Notes: generated from the letters alone by a model not told the origin. Shown: positions 7,812 to 16,130, numbered from the stretch's first letter. The stretch: 64,000 nt of DNA from Actinomadura spongiicola (GCF_003432485.1 NZ_QVNQ01000012.1:1-64000), one strand, 5' to 3'. Made by a program: numbers and translations.

Positions 7812-9077
7812 ATGACGCTGGCCAGGGTCTTCGAGCAGCTCGCCGGGGCTGCGGCGCCAGTGGAGTTCACGGCCTACGACGGGTCCCGGGCGGGGTCACC
7901 CGGCGCCGACATCCGGGTCGACGTCCGTTCGCCGTACGCGGTGTCGTACCTGCTGCACTCGCCGGGGGCGCTGGGCCTGGCACGCGCCTACGTCACAGGC
8001 ATGATCGACATCGACGGCGACATGATCGCGGCGTTGACCACGATGCAGCAGATCCTCGGGGAGGTGACACCGCGCGACAAGGCGCGGATCCTCCGCACGG
8101 TGATGCGTGATCCGCTGCTGCGCGGCGCGGTGACGCGTCGGCTGGACCCTCCGCCGCAGGAGGCGCCGTTCAGCCGCATCCCGTCGTGGCTGCGGCACTC
8201 CAAGAAGCGTGACGCGAAGGCGATCTCGCACCACTACGACGTGTCCAACACCTTCTACGAGTGGGTGCTCGGCCCGTCCATGGCCTACACGTGCGCGTGC
8301 TACCCCCGAGAGGACGCGACGCTGGAGGAGGCGCAGTTCCACAAGCACGACCTCGTGGCGAGGAAGCTCGCGCTGAGGCCGGGGATGCGGCTGCTGGACG
8401 TGGGCTGCGGCTGGGGCGGCATGGTGATGCACGCCGCGCGGGAGTACGGCGTCAAGGCGCTCGGCGTCACACTGTCGAAGCAGCAGGCGGAGTGGGCGCA
8501 GAAGGCGATCGCCGACCGGGGGCTGTCCGACCTGGCGGAGGTCCGTCATCTGGACTACCGGGATGTGACCGAGTCCGGTTTCGACGCGGTCAGCTCCATC
8601 GGCCTCACCGAGCACATCGGCAAGCAGAACCTGCCGTCCTATTTCTCGTTCCTGTACGGGAAGCTGAGGACGGGCGGGCGGATGCTGAACCACACCATCA
8701 CCCGTCCGGACAACCTGGCGCCGCCCCGTAAGGAGAACGGGTTCATCAACCGGTACGTGTTCCCGGACGGTGAGCTCGAAGGCCCCGGTTTCATCCAGAT
8801 GAAGATGAACGACGCCGGGTTCGAGATCCGCCACCAGGAGAACCTGCGCGAGCACTACGCCCGCACGTTGACCGGTTGGTGCAGGAACCTCGACGAGCGC
8901 TGGGACGACGCCGTCGCCGAGGTCGGTGACGGCACCGCCCGGGTGTGGCGTGTGTACATGGCGGGCTGTGTGCTCGGCTTCAACCAGAACTGGATCCAGC
9001 TCCACCAGACGCTGGGCGTCAAACTGGACGCCGACGGTTCGAGCCACATGCCGCTGCGTCCCGACTGGGGATCGTGA
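7812..9077 (+). CDS. tmsB: CFA-synthase-type SAM methyltransferase, TmsB/BfaB-like
   Basis: A 421-residue member of the cyclopropane fatty-acid synthase (Mycolic_acid_synthase) family, with the SAM motif LLDVGCGWGGMV at about residues 194-205 and SHHYDVSNTFYEWVL upstream, the typical lipid-methyltransferase entry segment. In the pair with the upstream flavoprotein it should form 10-methylene-stearoyl chains on membrane phospholipid from SAM and oleoyl chains. The start is set by AGGAGGG at 7799-7805, six bases before ATG 7812; the frame is open further upstream but that part is not conserved-looking. A strong terminator follows, so the pair forms a two-gene operon. An ordinary CFA synthase is the alternative. 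Confidence 0.85.
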   Translation: MTLARVFEQLAGAAAPVEFTAYDGSRAGSPGADIRVDVRSPYAVSYLLHSPGALGLARAYVTGMIDIDGDMIAALTTMQQILGEVTPRDKARILRTVMRDPLLRGAVTRRLDPPPQEAPFSRIPSWLRHSKKRDAKAISHHYDVSNTFYEWVLGPSMAYTCACYPREDATLEEAQFHKHDLVARKLALRPGMRLLDVGCGWGGMVMHAAREYGVKALGVTLSKQQAEWAQKAIADRGLSDLAEVRHLDYRDVTESGFDAVSSIGLTEHIGKQNLPSYFSFLYGKLRTGGRMLNHTITRPDNLAPPRKENGFINRYVFPDGELEGPGFIQMKMNDAGFEIRHQENLREHYARTLTGWCRNLDERWDDAVAEVGDGTARVWRVYMAGCVLGFNQNWIQLHQTLGVKLDADGSSHMPLRPDWGS

Positions 9078-9100
9078 CCTTGTAGTCGTCCGCGAACCAT

Positions 9101-9132
9101 GACGAGCCGACCGGGCATCCGGTCGGCTCGTC
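9101..9132. terminator. Perfect 14-bp hairpin after tmsAB
   Basis: GACGAGCCGACCGG, loop GCAT, then its exact complement. There is no T-tract, which is common for actinobacterial hairpin terminators. It lies 24 bp after the methyltransferase stop. Confidence 0.8.
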
Positions 9133-9251
9133 GGCGTCGCGGGCCCCAGGGTGCCCAACCCCGGGTCAACATTCGTACTGCCGGGATATCGCCGCAGGTG
9201 AACGGGGGTAGGCGTTGCTCAGGACCGTCGAGTTCGGGGGGACGCGAGGCC

Positions 9252-10253
9252 ATGCACATCCGGTCCCCGGTGAGGCCGATGCTGGCCGCGGCCATCGACC
9301 GGATCCCGCCGCCGCGGTCGTGCCCGGGCGGCTGCCGGTACGAGCCGAAGTTCGACGGTTTCCGGGCGATCGCGATCGTGGACGACGGCGGTGCCGTCCG
9401 GCTGTCGTCCCGCCGCCGGACCCGCCTGGACGACGGGTTCCCCGAGATCGTGGCGGCCGTCCGTGAGCGGCTCGCCCCCGGAACGGTCGTCGACGGCGAG
9501 ATCATCCGCTGGGGGACGGACGGACGCCTCGACTTCGGCGCGCTGCAACGCCGCCACGTCGCCGGACGGCGCCGCGCCGAACTCGCCAGGACGGAACCGT
9601 GCCACTACGTGGTGTTCGACGTCCTCGAACACGGGGGCGAGGACCTGCGGCCCCGCCCGCTGCGTGAACGCCGCTCGATCCTGGAGGCCCTGCTCGGCGG
9701 CGGCGAGTCGTCCGCTCGGGTCGTCCTCACCCCGCAGACCTCCGAGGTGGAGGAGGCGATGGTCTGGTTCGACGCGCTCGCCGTCCAAGGGGTGGAGGGC
9801 CTTGTCGTCAAGGACGCCGACGGCCCGTACCTGGAGGGACGGCGCCGCTGGCGGAAGGTGAAGCGCCGCGTCACGACCGAGGCGATCGTCGGCGGTGTCA
9901 CCGGGACCCGGCAGGCCCCCGAGTCGCTGATCCTCGGCCGCTACGACGCCGACGGCCGACTCCGGGTCGTGGCGCGGACGACGCCGCTGCCGCCCGGGGC
10001 GCGCGCCGCGCTCGGCGACCTGCTGCGGCACGCCGGACCCGATCATCCGTGGCCCGCGGAACTGCCCGCGGGGCTCGCGGGCGGCGTGTACGGGTCGCAT
10101 CCGCCGATCCGCTACGTCCGGACGGAGCCGGAGACGGTCGTGGAGATCAGCGCGGACGCGGCCGTCGAACGGGGACGCTGGCGACACGCCGTCCGGTTCG
10201 TCCGCGTCCGACCGGATCTGGAGCCGTCGCAGGCTCCGCCGTTCGGCGCCTGA
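9252..10253 (+). CDS. ATP-dependent DNA ligase (LigC/LigD-ligase type)
   Basis: A 333-residue ATP-dependent ligase that seals nicks, as in the stand-alone LigC or the ligase part of LigD. The adenylation motif is YEPKFDGFRA with the nucleophilic lysine at residue 33; motif III (GTVVDGEI), motif IV (GVEGLVVKDADGPY) and motif V (WRKVKRR) follow, then an OB-fold domain. No polymerase or nuclease domain is attached and no Ku gene is nearby. ATG 9252 is chosen because it lies just before the conserved start RPMLA and has a G-rich site upstream; the open frame upstream to 9099 crosses the terminator hairpin and is rejected. It likely serves repair rather than replication. Confidence 0.87.
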   Translation: MHIRSPVRPMLAAAIDRIPPPRSCPGGCRYEPKFDGFRAIAIVDDGGAVRLSSRRRTRLDDGFPEIVAAVRERLAPGTVVDGEIIRWGTDGRLDFGALQRRHVAGRRRAELARTEPCHYVVFDVLEHGGEDLRPRPLRERRSILEALLGGGESSARVVLTPQTSEVEEAMVWFDALAVQGVEGLVVKDADGPYLEGRRRWRKVKRRVTTEAIVGGVTGTRQAPESLILGRYDADGRLRVVARTTPLPPGARAALGDLLRHAGPDHPWPAELPAGLAGGVYGSHPPIRYVRTEPETVVEISADAAVERGRWRHAVRFVRVRPDLEPSQAPPFGA

Positions 10254-10254
10254 G

Positions 10255-11121
10255 TCACTCCAGCCAGCCGAGGACATGACCGTTCACCTCGGTGGGACGG
10301 TCGAGCTGGAGGAAGTGCCCCGCGCCGGTCACCAGGTGGGCGCGGGAGCCGGGGGGAAGCGCCGCGAGGACGCCGCCGAGGTCGCCGCCGGGCGCCACCA
10401 CGTCCGCGCCCAGGCAGCCGTCCTCGGAGCCGTGCAGATACAGGACGGGCACCTGCCCGGCCCCGGTCGGGGACTCGGACGGACGGAACGAGGCGTTGAA
10501 CATCGCGCGGTAGTAGCCGATCGCGGCGGCCACGTTGGCGGGTGCGGCTAGGCAGTCCATGGCGTGATCCACGTCCGGCGTGTGGTCGCCGGACGGGGAC
10601 CAGTCGCGCCACAGCCCTTCGACGAACGCGCGGTCGACGACCGCCTCGGCGAGCGGGGTCTGGAAGAGGAAGACGTAGAACGACCGCTTGGTCTGCTGGT
10701 AGTCGAGGAACGTCGCGGCGGTCACGGGGAGCGGCGGCACGGACATCGCGACGGCCCTGCGCCACCGTCCGGGAGCGAGATCCGCCGCGCCGTAGGCGGC
10801 GAGGGCGCCCCAGTCGTGGCCGATGAGGACGGCGTCGGGGCCGCCGCCGAGGGCCTCGTGTAAGGCGACGGCGTCGGCGGCGAGGGTGTCGCACCGGTAG
10901 TCGCCGTCGCCGGGGACGGACGTCGGCGCGTAACCGCGCAGGAACGGCGCGACGGCGCGGTATCCGGCGGCGGCCAGATCGGGCATGAGATGCCGCCACG
11001 TGTGCGCCGAATCGGGGAAGCCGTGCAGGAGGAGCGCGAGCGGTCCGTCCGCCGGGCCCGCCGTGAGAACGCCGAACCGCAGCCCGTTCGCCGTGACCGT
11101 TCCGGTGGTGATGTCACCCAT
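10255..11121 (-). CDS. Alpha/beta hydrolase, epoxide-hydrolase-like
   Basis: A 288-residue alpha/beta-hydrolase. HGFPDS (33-38) forms the oxyanion region, the nucleophile motif is GHDWG with Asp103, as in epoxide hydrolases and haloalkane dehalogenases, the acid is in HGSEDG near residue 233 and the base in GAGHFLQLDRP near 270. Asp as nucleophile and the HGFP motif favour an epoxide hydrolase over an esterase. No signal peptide is seen. It ends one base from the convergent ligase gene and is divergent from the P450 gene, which might supply epoxide products, but that link is only inference. Confidence 0.8.
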   Translation of the reverse strand: MGDITTGTVTANGLRFGVLTAGPADGPLALLLHGFPDSAHTWRHLMPDLAAAGYRAVAPFLRGYAPTSVPGDGDYRCDTLAADAVALHEALGGGPDAVLIGHDWGALAAYGAADLAPGRWRRAVAMSVPPLPVTAATFLDYQQTKRSFYVFLFQTPLAEAVVDRAFVEGLWRDWSPSGDHTPDVDHAMDCLAAPANVAAAIGYYRAMFNASFRPSESPTGAGQVPVLYLHGSEDGCLGADVVAPGGDLGGVLAALPPGSRAHLVTGAGHFLQLDRPTEVNGHVLGWLE

Positions 11122-11211
11122 GCCGCCTCCTCGGTCCGTCGCGCACGCTACCCCGCGGGCGCACCGTGCGTAGTGTGATGCGGGTCACTCGGGTGATCGG
11201 TGCGCGCACGC

Positions 11212-11242
11212 CGGTTTACTTTGAGAGGCTGCCTGTAAACCG
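11212..11242. promoter_or_regulatory. Operator-like inverted repeat before the P450 gene
   Basis: CGGTTTAC (11212-11219) and GTAAACCG (11235-11242) form a perfect 8-bp inverted repeat with a 15-base spacer, 34 bp before the P450 start and about 90 bp from the divergent hydrolase start. The half-sites are about two helical turns apart, typical for a dimeric regulator. The sequence supports placing the P450 start at 11277, downstream of it. Confidence 0.55.
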
Positions 11243-11276
11243 AACTCGGGTGGGAAGCGACGAGGGGGCGGACGCG

Positions 11277-12524
11277 GTGCTGAAGGTCGACGACATCAAC
11301 CTGACGGACTGGGAGTTCTGGAGGAGCCCGCACGACCACCGGCAGGAGGCGTTCAAGGCCCTGCGCGAACACCCCCAGCTGGTGCTCTTCGAGGAACCCG
11401 ACGTCACCTTCGTGCCGCAGGGCCCCGGCTACTACGCGGTGACCCGGCACGCCGACCTTCTCGAGGCGTCCCGGCGGCCGCAGGACTTCTGCTCCGGCAA
11501 GGGAGCCACCAGCATCTGGGACATGCCCGGTGACCTGCACGAGTACTTCGGCTCGATGATCAGCATGGACGATCCGCGGCACGCGAAGATCAGGCGGATC
11601 GTGTCCCGGGCGTTCTCCCCGCGGATGATCCAGCGGTTCCAGGACCAGGTCGAGACCGTCGCCGCCGAGATCATCGACCGTGTCACGGCGGGCGAGGGCA
11701 CGGGCGACTTCGTCGCCGACATCGCGGCCCGGCTGCCCTTAAAGATCATCTGCGACATGATGGGGATCGCCCCGGAGCACTACCAGACCGTCTTCGACTC
11801 CACCAACATCATCCTCGCGGGCAACGACAGCGAGTTCATCCCGTCCGACGACCCGGAGCAGATGGGGCTGGCGCTCCTCGGCGCGGGCGAGACCCTCAAG
11901 GGCCTGGTCGAGGAACTCGGACGGCAACGCCGCGTCGCCCCCACCGACGACCTGACCTCCGCCCTCGTGAACGCCAACATCGACGGCGAGTCGCTGACCG
12001 ACCAGGAACTCGGGTCGTTCTTCATCCTGCTGGTCGTCGCCGGTAACGAGACCACCCGCAACGCCATCGCGCACGGCCTCGACCTGTTCACCCGCCATCC
12101 CGACCAGCGCGCCCTGCTCACCGAGGACTTCGAGGCCCGGATGCCCGGCGCCGTCGAGGAGATCGTGCGGTACGTGTCGCCGGTGATCTGGATGCGGCGC
12201 ACCGCCACCCGCGACACCATGCTCAACGAACACGAGATCAAGGAGGGCGACAAGCTCCTCCTCTACTACTGGTCCGCGAACCGGGACGAGTCCGTCTTCA
12301 CCGACCCGGAGCGGTTCGACATCCTCCGCGACCCGAACCCGCACGTGGGGTTCGGCGGGCCGGGGCCGCACTTCTGCCTCGGCGCGCATCTGGCCCGGCG
12401 CGAGATCACCGTGGTGTTCCGCGAACTGTTCCGCCGGACGCCCGGCATCCGCGCCACCGGCGAGCCCGATCGGCTGGAGTCCAGCTTCCTCAACGGCATC
12501 AAACGCCTGCCGTACACGTTCTGA
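11277..12524 (+). CDS. Cytochrome P450, CYP124-like
   Basis: A 415-residue soluble bacterial P450. The I-helix motif is VVAGNETTRN, the K-helix motif lies in EEIVRYVSPV, and the heme loop is FGGPGPHFCLGAHLARRE with the ligand Cys367. The heme loop resembles CYP124-type enzymes, which omega-hydroxylate methyl-branched lipids; this is suggestive given the methyl-branched lipid genes nearby, but the substrate cannot be read from sequence. GTG 11277 has GAGGGGG eight bases upstream; the open frame reaches 11166 but overlaps the operator-like repeat. It needs ferredoxin and a reductase, neither of which is encoded here. Confidence 0.87.
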   Translation: MLKVDDINLTDWEFWRSPHDHRQEAFKALREHPQLVLFEEPDVTFVPQGPGYYAVTRHADLLEASRRPQDFCSGKGATSIWDMPGDLHEYFGSMISMDDPRHAKIRRIVSRAFSPRMIQRFQDQVETVAAEIIDRVTAGEGTGDFVADIAARLPLKIICDMMGIAPEHYQTVFDSTNIILAGNDSEFIPSDDPEQMGLALLGAGETLKGLVEELGRQRRVAPTDDLTSALVNANIDGESLTDQELGSFFILLVVAGNETTRNAIAHGLDLFTRHPDQRALLTEDFEARMPGAVEEIVRYVSPVIWMRRTATRDTMLNEHEIKEGDKLLLYYWSANRDESVFTDPERFDILRDPNPHVGFGGPGPHFCLGAHLARREITVVFRELFRRTPGIRATGEPDRLESSFLNGIKRLPYTF

Positions 12525-12555
12525 GCCCGGCCACCCGACCAGGACGCAGGGCCCG

Positions 12556-12667
12556 CGCGGAGGACTTCCGCGAAGCGAACGCCGCGGCGGTGCCCCGCCC
12601 GCGCCGCACAGCGCAGGCGACGCCCGCGGAGGGGTCCCTCGCGAAGAAGGCCGCGGGACGGGGCACC
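12556..12667. terminator. Inverted repeats between convergent P450 and acyl-CoA synthetase genes
   Basis: The 160-bp convergent gap holds CGCGGA/TCCGCG (12556-12572), an outer perfect pair GGTGCCCCG (12589-12597) and CGGGGCACC (12659-12667), and an inner near-palindrome GAGGGGTCCCTC. Together these can fold into a branched structure that likely ends transcription from both sides. No T-tract is seen. Confidence 0.4.
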
Positions 12668-12684
12668 AGCCCGCCCCGTACCGC

Positions 12685-14229
12685 TCAGCGCAGTTCGCGT
12701 TTGAGGATCTTGCCGGTGGCGGTCATGGGCAGCTCGTCCCGGAACTCGACGATCCGCGGGTACTTGTAGCTCGCGAACTGCTCCCTGCCCCACGCGACCA
12801 GGTCGTCCTCGGTGACGGTCGCGTCCGGCGTCCGGATCACGTACGCCTTGATCTCCTCGCCGAGGGACGGGTGCCCGACGCCCACGACCGCGGCCAGCGA
12901 CACGTCCGGATGGGTCATCAGGACCTCTTCCAGCTCCCGCGGATACACGTTGTACCCGCCCCGGATGATCATGTCCTTGGAGCGGTCGATGATGAAGTAG
13001 TAGCCGTCCTCGTCGCGGCGGGCCACATCACCGGTGCGGAACCAGCCGTCCCTGATCGCGTCCGCGGTCGCGTCGGGGCGGCCGTGGTAGCCCTTCATGA
13101 TGTTGTGCCCGCGGATCGCGATCTCGCCGGGCCCCTCGCCCTCGATCTCCTTCCACTCCTCGTCGATCAGCTTCATCTCGACGCCCCAGACGGGCAGGCC
13201 GATCGACCCGGGCTTGGTCGGACGGTCCGGACGGTTGAACGACGCCACCGGCGACGTCTCCGACAGCCCGTAACCCTCCAGGACGTCCACGTCGAACTTC
13301 CGCTTGATCCCTTTGAGGACCTCCATCGGCATCGCCGAGCCGCCCGACACCGCGACCCGCAGGTTCTCCCGGATCGTCGCGATGTCCTCGTCGGAGGTGG
13401 CGTGGGTCAGGAGCCCCCAGTACATCGTCGGGACGCCCGCGAAGACGCTCACCTTCTCCTTGACCATCAGCTCGACGGCCTGCTCGGCGTCGAACCTGGC
13501 CTGCATGACGAGCGTCGCGTGACGGTAGAACCCCACGTTCATCACGCAGGTCTGCCCGAAGATGTGGAACAGCGGCAACGTCGCCAGCATCGTGTCGTGC
13601 AGCGTCCGGTAGAAGAGCGTGTCGTCCACCATGGCGTTCAGCAGGAGGTTGTGGTGCGTCAGCTCGGCGCCCTTCGGCTGCCCGGTCGTCCCGCTGGTGT
13701 AGATGATGACGGCGGTGTCGTTCGGCTCGGTCTGCACCGTCTCGAACGTGTTCGGCCGGCCGCCGAGCGCCGCCCAGAACAACTCCGCCCCTTCGATCGG
13801 GGACTCCGTCGCCGCCGGGTTCACGGGCAGCAGGACGAAGTGCTCGCAGCCCTCGGCCTGCTCGAAACCGGCATACCCCATTTCGCCGAGCGGCAGCTCC
13901 GGCGTCCCCTCGAAGCAGAACAGAACCTTCGCGTCGGAGTCTCTCAGGTGGTAGGCGACCTCCCGCGGCTTGAGCAGCACGTTCAGCGGAACGACCACCG
14001 CGCCCGCCTTCAGCGCCCCGAAGTACACCATCGGGAAGTACGGCAGGTTGGGGCAGGACAGGGCCACCTTGTCGCCGGGCCGGACACCGCGATCCCGCAG
14101 CAGGTTCGCGACCTGGTTCGCGACCGAGTCGATGAACGAGTAGGGCAGCCGGATGTCGCCGAAGACGACCGCTTCACGGTCGGGTGTTTCCCTGGCGGCG
14201 TCCTCCAGCAGCACGGACAGGTTGAGCAT
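12685..14229 (-). CDS. Acyl-CoA synthetase / AMP-dependent ligase (FadD-like)
   Basis: A 514-residue member of the ANL adenylating family that joins a carboxylic acid to CoA with ATP. Core motifs: the AMP/phosphate loop YTSGTTGQPKG, the hinge region DRSKDMIIRGGYNVYPRE and the C-terminal catalytic lysine in TGKILKREL. The overall pattern suggests a medium- or long-chain fatty acid or a side-chain acid as substrate. The start is ATG 14229, preceded by GAGGAG; the open frame to 14325 crosses an operator-like dyad. It faces the P450 gene, so the two may belong to the same lipid-related regulon without being one operon. Confidence 0.87.
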   Translation of the reverse strand: MLNLSVLLEDAARETPDREAVVFGDIRLPYSFIDSVANQVANLLRDRGVRPGDKVALSCPNLPYFPMVYFGALKAGAVVVPLNVLLKPREVAYHLRDSDAKVLFCFEGTPELPLGEMGYAGFEQAEGCEHFVLLPVNPAATESPIEGAELFWAALGGRPNTFETVQTEPNDTAVIIYTSGTTGQPKGAELTHHNLLLNAMVDDTLFYRTLHDTMLATLPLFHIFGQTCVMNVGFYRHATLVMQARFDAEQAVELMVKEKVSVFAGVPTMYWGLLTHATSDEDIATIRENLRVAVSGGSAMPMEVLKGIKRKFDVDVLEGYGLSETSPVASFNRPDRPTKPGSIGLPVWGVEMKLIDEEWKEIEGEGPGEIAIRGHNIMKGYHGRPDATADAIRDGWFRTGDVARRDEDGYYFIIDRSKDMIIRGGYNVYPRELEEVLMTHPDVSLAAVVGVGHPSLGEEIKAYVIRTPDATVTEDDLVAWGREQFASYKYPRIVEFRDELPMTATGKILKRELR

Positions 14230-14303
14230 GGCACTCCTCGCGCGGACGGTGACCGGCTGGTTGGGCCCTCGAAGGGTCCATGACCCGTTTCGCTCATCCT
14301 CAT

Positions 14304-14327
14304 ACATGGCGTCCACCGGCGCCATGT
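14304..14327. promoter_or_regulatory. Operator-like inverted repeat before the acyl-CoA synthetase gene
   Basis: ACATGGCG and CGCCATGT form a perfect 8-bp inverted repeat with an 8-base spacer, 75 bp upstream of the acyl-CoA synthetase start. The spacing fits a dimeric TetR/FadR-type repressor. Confidence 0.45.
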
Positions 14328-14451
14328 TTCGCGCCGCGCCGATGGGCGATCTCCTGGGCGTCCAGGTGGCGCGACGGGGGAGTGCCGGGCTCGTCGACGC
14401 GCACCGGGCGAGACGGACGGACGCTGCGGGGAGACCGCCCGGAAAAAGAAG

Positions 14452-14489
14452 GAGGGACCGGGCGGGAGCGCGGTCCCGCCCGGTCCCTC
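14452..14489 (-). terminator. Strong intrinsic terminator of the LPMO gene
   Basis: A perfect 16-bp stem (14452-14467 with 14474-14489, loop GCGCGG). On the minus strand it is followed by CCTTCTTTTTCC, a good T-tract. It lies about 50 bp beyond the LPMO stop and is the clearest intrinsic terminator in the window. Confidence 0.9.
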
Positions 14490-14537
14490 AGGTGCGGGCG
14501 ACGGAGAGCGACGCGGCCCGCGGAGGGTGGTCTTGTG

Positions 14538-15146
14538 TCAGCTGAACTCCACGTCGGAGCACTGGTAGAACGCGTTGCCGGTGTCGGCGATGTCCCACAC
14601 CGCGAGCAGAAGGTGCCTGCCCTGCTTGGGCGGCAGCGCGACCTCGTGGGAGAGGGTGCTCGGCGGACGCCGGCCACCGCCGCTGAAGGTCCCGAGCGGC
14701 TTCGATTCCAGGTCGGCGCGCGTGAGCGGCTTCGTGGGGTCCCAGCCGTCCTTGGTGACGTAGTAGTGCCACGAGGTGGTGGCGTGGGGGACGGCGTGAC
14801 GCCAGGTGAACGTGAACGACTGGCCGCTCGTGAGCTTGTTCGTGGGCCACTGGCCGTTGCGCGGGTCGTCGAGCTGCTTGAAGCGGCCGACGCCCCCGGC
14901 GCAGATCGTGCCGTCACGGGGGCCGCGCTGCGGGAACCCCTTCGGGCCCTCGACGCTCGAAGGTTCGTACTGGATCTCGCCACAGTTCCGCGCGGTGCCC
15001 TTCTGACAGAACAGGGCACGGCTGATCGGGGCGGTGGTGTAGCCGTGGGACAGCGCGGGAGCGGTCGTCACCATGGTGATCCCGGCGGCAGCGACGGCCG
15101 CGTACGCGAATGTGCGTTTTCTGGGGGTACGGAGGTTGGCGGGCAT
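14538..15146 (-). CDS. Secreted lytic polysaccharide monooxygenase (AA10, chitin-binding type)
   Basis: A 202-residue copper monooxygenase precursor that oxidatively cleaves chitin or cellulose outside the cell. A signal peptide runs to residue 33 (ends TTAPALS) and the mature protein begins with His34 (HGYTTAPISRA). His34 and His121 (in VPHATTSW) form the copper histidine brace; the aromatic axial residue is in NAFYQCSDVEF. There is one catalytic domain and no extra binding module, so about 169 residues when mature. The start ATG 15146 follows AGGAGG closely; the frame is open to 15221 but those residues are not signal-like. A dyad lies upstream and a strong terminator downstream. Confidence 0.92.
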   Translation of the reverse strand: MPANLRTPRKRTFAYAAVAAAGITMVTTAPALSHGYTTAPISRALFCQKGTARNCGEIQYEPSSVEGPKGFPQRGPRDGTICAGGVGRFKQLDDPRNGQWPTNKLTSGQSFTFTWRHAVPHATTSWHYYVTKDGWDPTKPLTRADLESKPLGTFSGGGRRPPSTLSHEVALPPKQGRHLLLAVWDIADTGNAFYQCSDVEFS

Positions 15147-15239
15147 ACTCGGTCCTCCTGGCGGGGGGTGGAGGCGACCTTGGTCTCGGAGTTCGGTAGC
15201 CACGAACGGACGGGCGGACATGGAGTGCGGAAGCTTTTT

Positions 15240-15256
15240 ATAGGAAACCTTCCTAT
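15240..15256. promoter_or_regulatory. Operator-like palindrome upstream of the LPMO gene
   Basis: ATAGGAA-ACC-TTCCTAT, a perfect 7+3+7 palindrome in an unusually A+T-rich patch, 93 bp before the LPMO start. Such a site before a secreted polysaccharide-degrading enzyme suggests substrate-dependent control. The regulator is not in the window. Confidence 0.55.
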
Positions 15257-15428
15257 TAGATTTGAGGATGGAGGATGGACGCCCACCGCGTCAACCCCCG
15301 AATTTCCGCGACCCGGGACCGGCCGTCCCGGCCCGCGGCGAGGGCCTCCCCATCGGTCGAATCCCACCCCATCACCCACCCCGGCACCGTTACTATGTGC
15401 GACTTCCACCGAGAAGAGGTGCGCCATT

Positions 15429-16043
15429 TTGATCATCTTCGGCTGGCGGGTGGTGTTCTTCACCCTGACCAGGGGAGTCTTCCACTGTCCCAACTGCGGC
15501 GGCGACCGCGACTACCGGCGCAGACAGGGCCGCAACTTCTTCACCCTGTTCTTCGTCCCCGTCATCCCGCTGACCAAGGCGGGCGGCGAGATCGTCGAGT
15601 GCGACGTCTGCCACGGACGCTGGGAACCCGCCGTCCTCGACGTGCCGACCACCGCGCAGCTCGCCCAGATGCCCGCCATGCTCCTGCGGATGACGATCGC
15701 CCAGGTCCTGCGCTCGGGCGACTACACCGACCCGACCGCCCGCGGCCGCGCCGTCGCCGTCGTCCGGCAGGCGGGCGAGCACGCCTACGACGACAACGCC
15801 CTGAACGCCGACCTCGGCCGACCGTTCGAGGAGGTCCGCGTCGAGATCGGCCACGCCGCGCCCGCCCTGGCGCCCGAGGCCCGCGAGAGCATCCTGCGGG
15901 CCGCCGCCGAGATCGCCCTCGTGGACGGCCCGCTCAGCGTCTCGGAGGAGGAGACCCTGTCCGCCGTCGGCGCCGACCTCCGGCTCACCCGCGTCCAGGT
16001 CACCGGCGTCATCTCCCTGGCCCGCCAGGAATCCGGCCACTGA
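15429..16043 (+). CDS. Zinc-ribbon protein with TerB-like C-terminal domain
   Basis: A 204-residue protein. The N-terminus MIIFGWRVVFFTLTRGVF is hydrophobic, then CPNCGG and CDVCHGRW form a zinc ribbon separated by NFFTLFFVPVIPL. The C-terminal half (AAAEIALVDGPLSVSEEETL) has the acidic helix pattern of the TerB family. It may be membrane-associated. The start is TTG 15429, chosen because the family begins MII(F/W)G and AGAGG at 15415-15419 sits nine bases before it. Reading the same frame further upstream gives a long open frame back to 14280 that is only a shadow of the LPMO and spacer. Role unknown; possibly linked to envelope stress. Confidence 0.78.
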   Translation: MIIFGWRVVFFTLTRGVFHCPNCGGDRDYRRRQGRNFFTLFFVPVIPLTKAGGEIVECDVCHGRWEPAVLDVPTTAQLAQMPAMLLRMTIAQVLRSGDYTDPTARGRAVAVVRQAGEHAYDDNALNADLGRPFEEVRVEIGHAAPALAPEARESILRAAAEIALVDGPLSVSEEETLSAVGADLRLTRVQVTGVISLARQESGH

Positions 16044-16094
16044 ACAGGCGGCAAGAACCCGCGGCCCCGCTTGCGATTGCGCTACTGTTGATGT

Positions 16095-16130
16095 ATGTCG
16101 GCAAGGCTGCTCCTCGAACGACCACGTTGA
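16095..16130 (+). CDS. Leucine-rich leader peptide of the leuS attenuator
   Basis: An 11-residue open frame, MSARLLLERPR, with three consecutive leucine codons (16107-16115). It sits between the zinc-ribbon gene and leuS, just before two stem-loops, the second a terminator. Leu codons in a leader before leucyl-tRNA synthetase are the hallmark of ribosome-mediated attenuation. A possible -10 element TACTGT (16083-16088) would place the transcript start at or near the ATG, so the leader may be translated without a leader sequence. An overlapping ATG at 16091 in another frame gives no leucine run. Confidence 0.7.
   Translation: MSARLLLERPR

Noticed and set aside
9099-9251. Longer N-terminus for the DNA ligase
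   Set aside because: It crosses a terminator hairpin and is not ligase-like; ATG 9252 gives the normal start.
14280-15428. A long plus-strand frame continuous with the zinc-ribbon gene
   Set aside because: It is the antisense shadow of the LPMO gene plus spacer; real coding begins at TTG 15429 with a ribosome site and family-type start.
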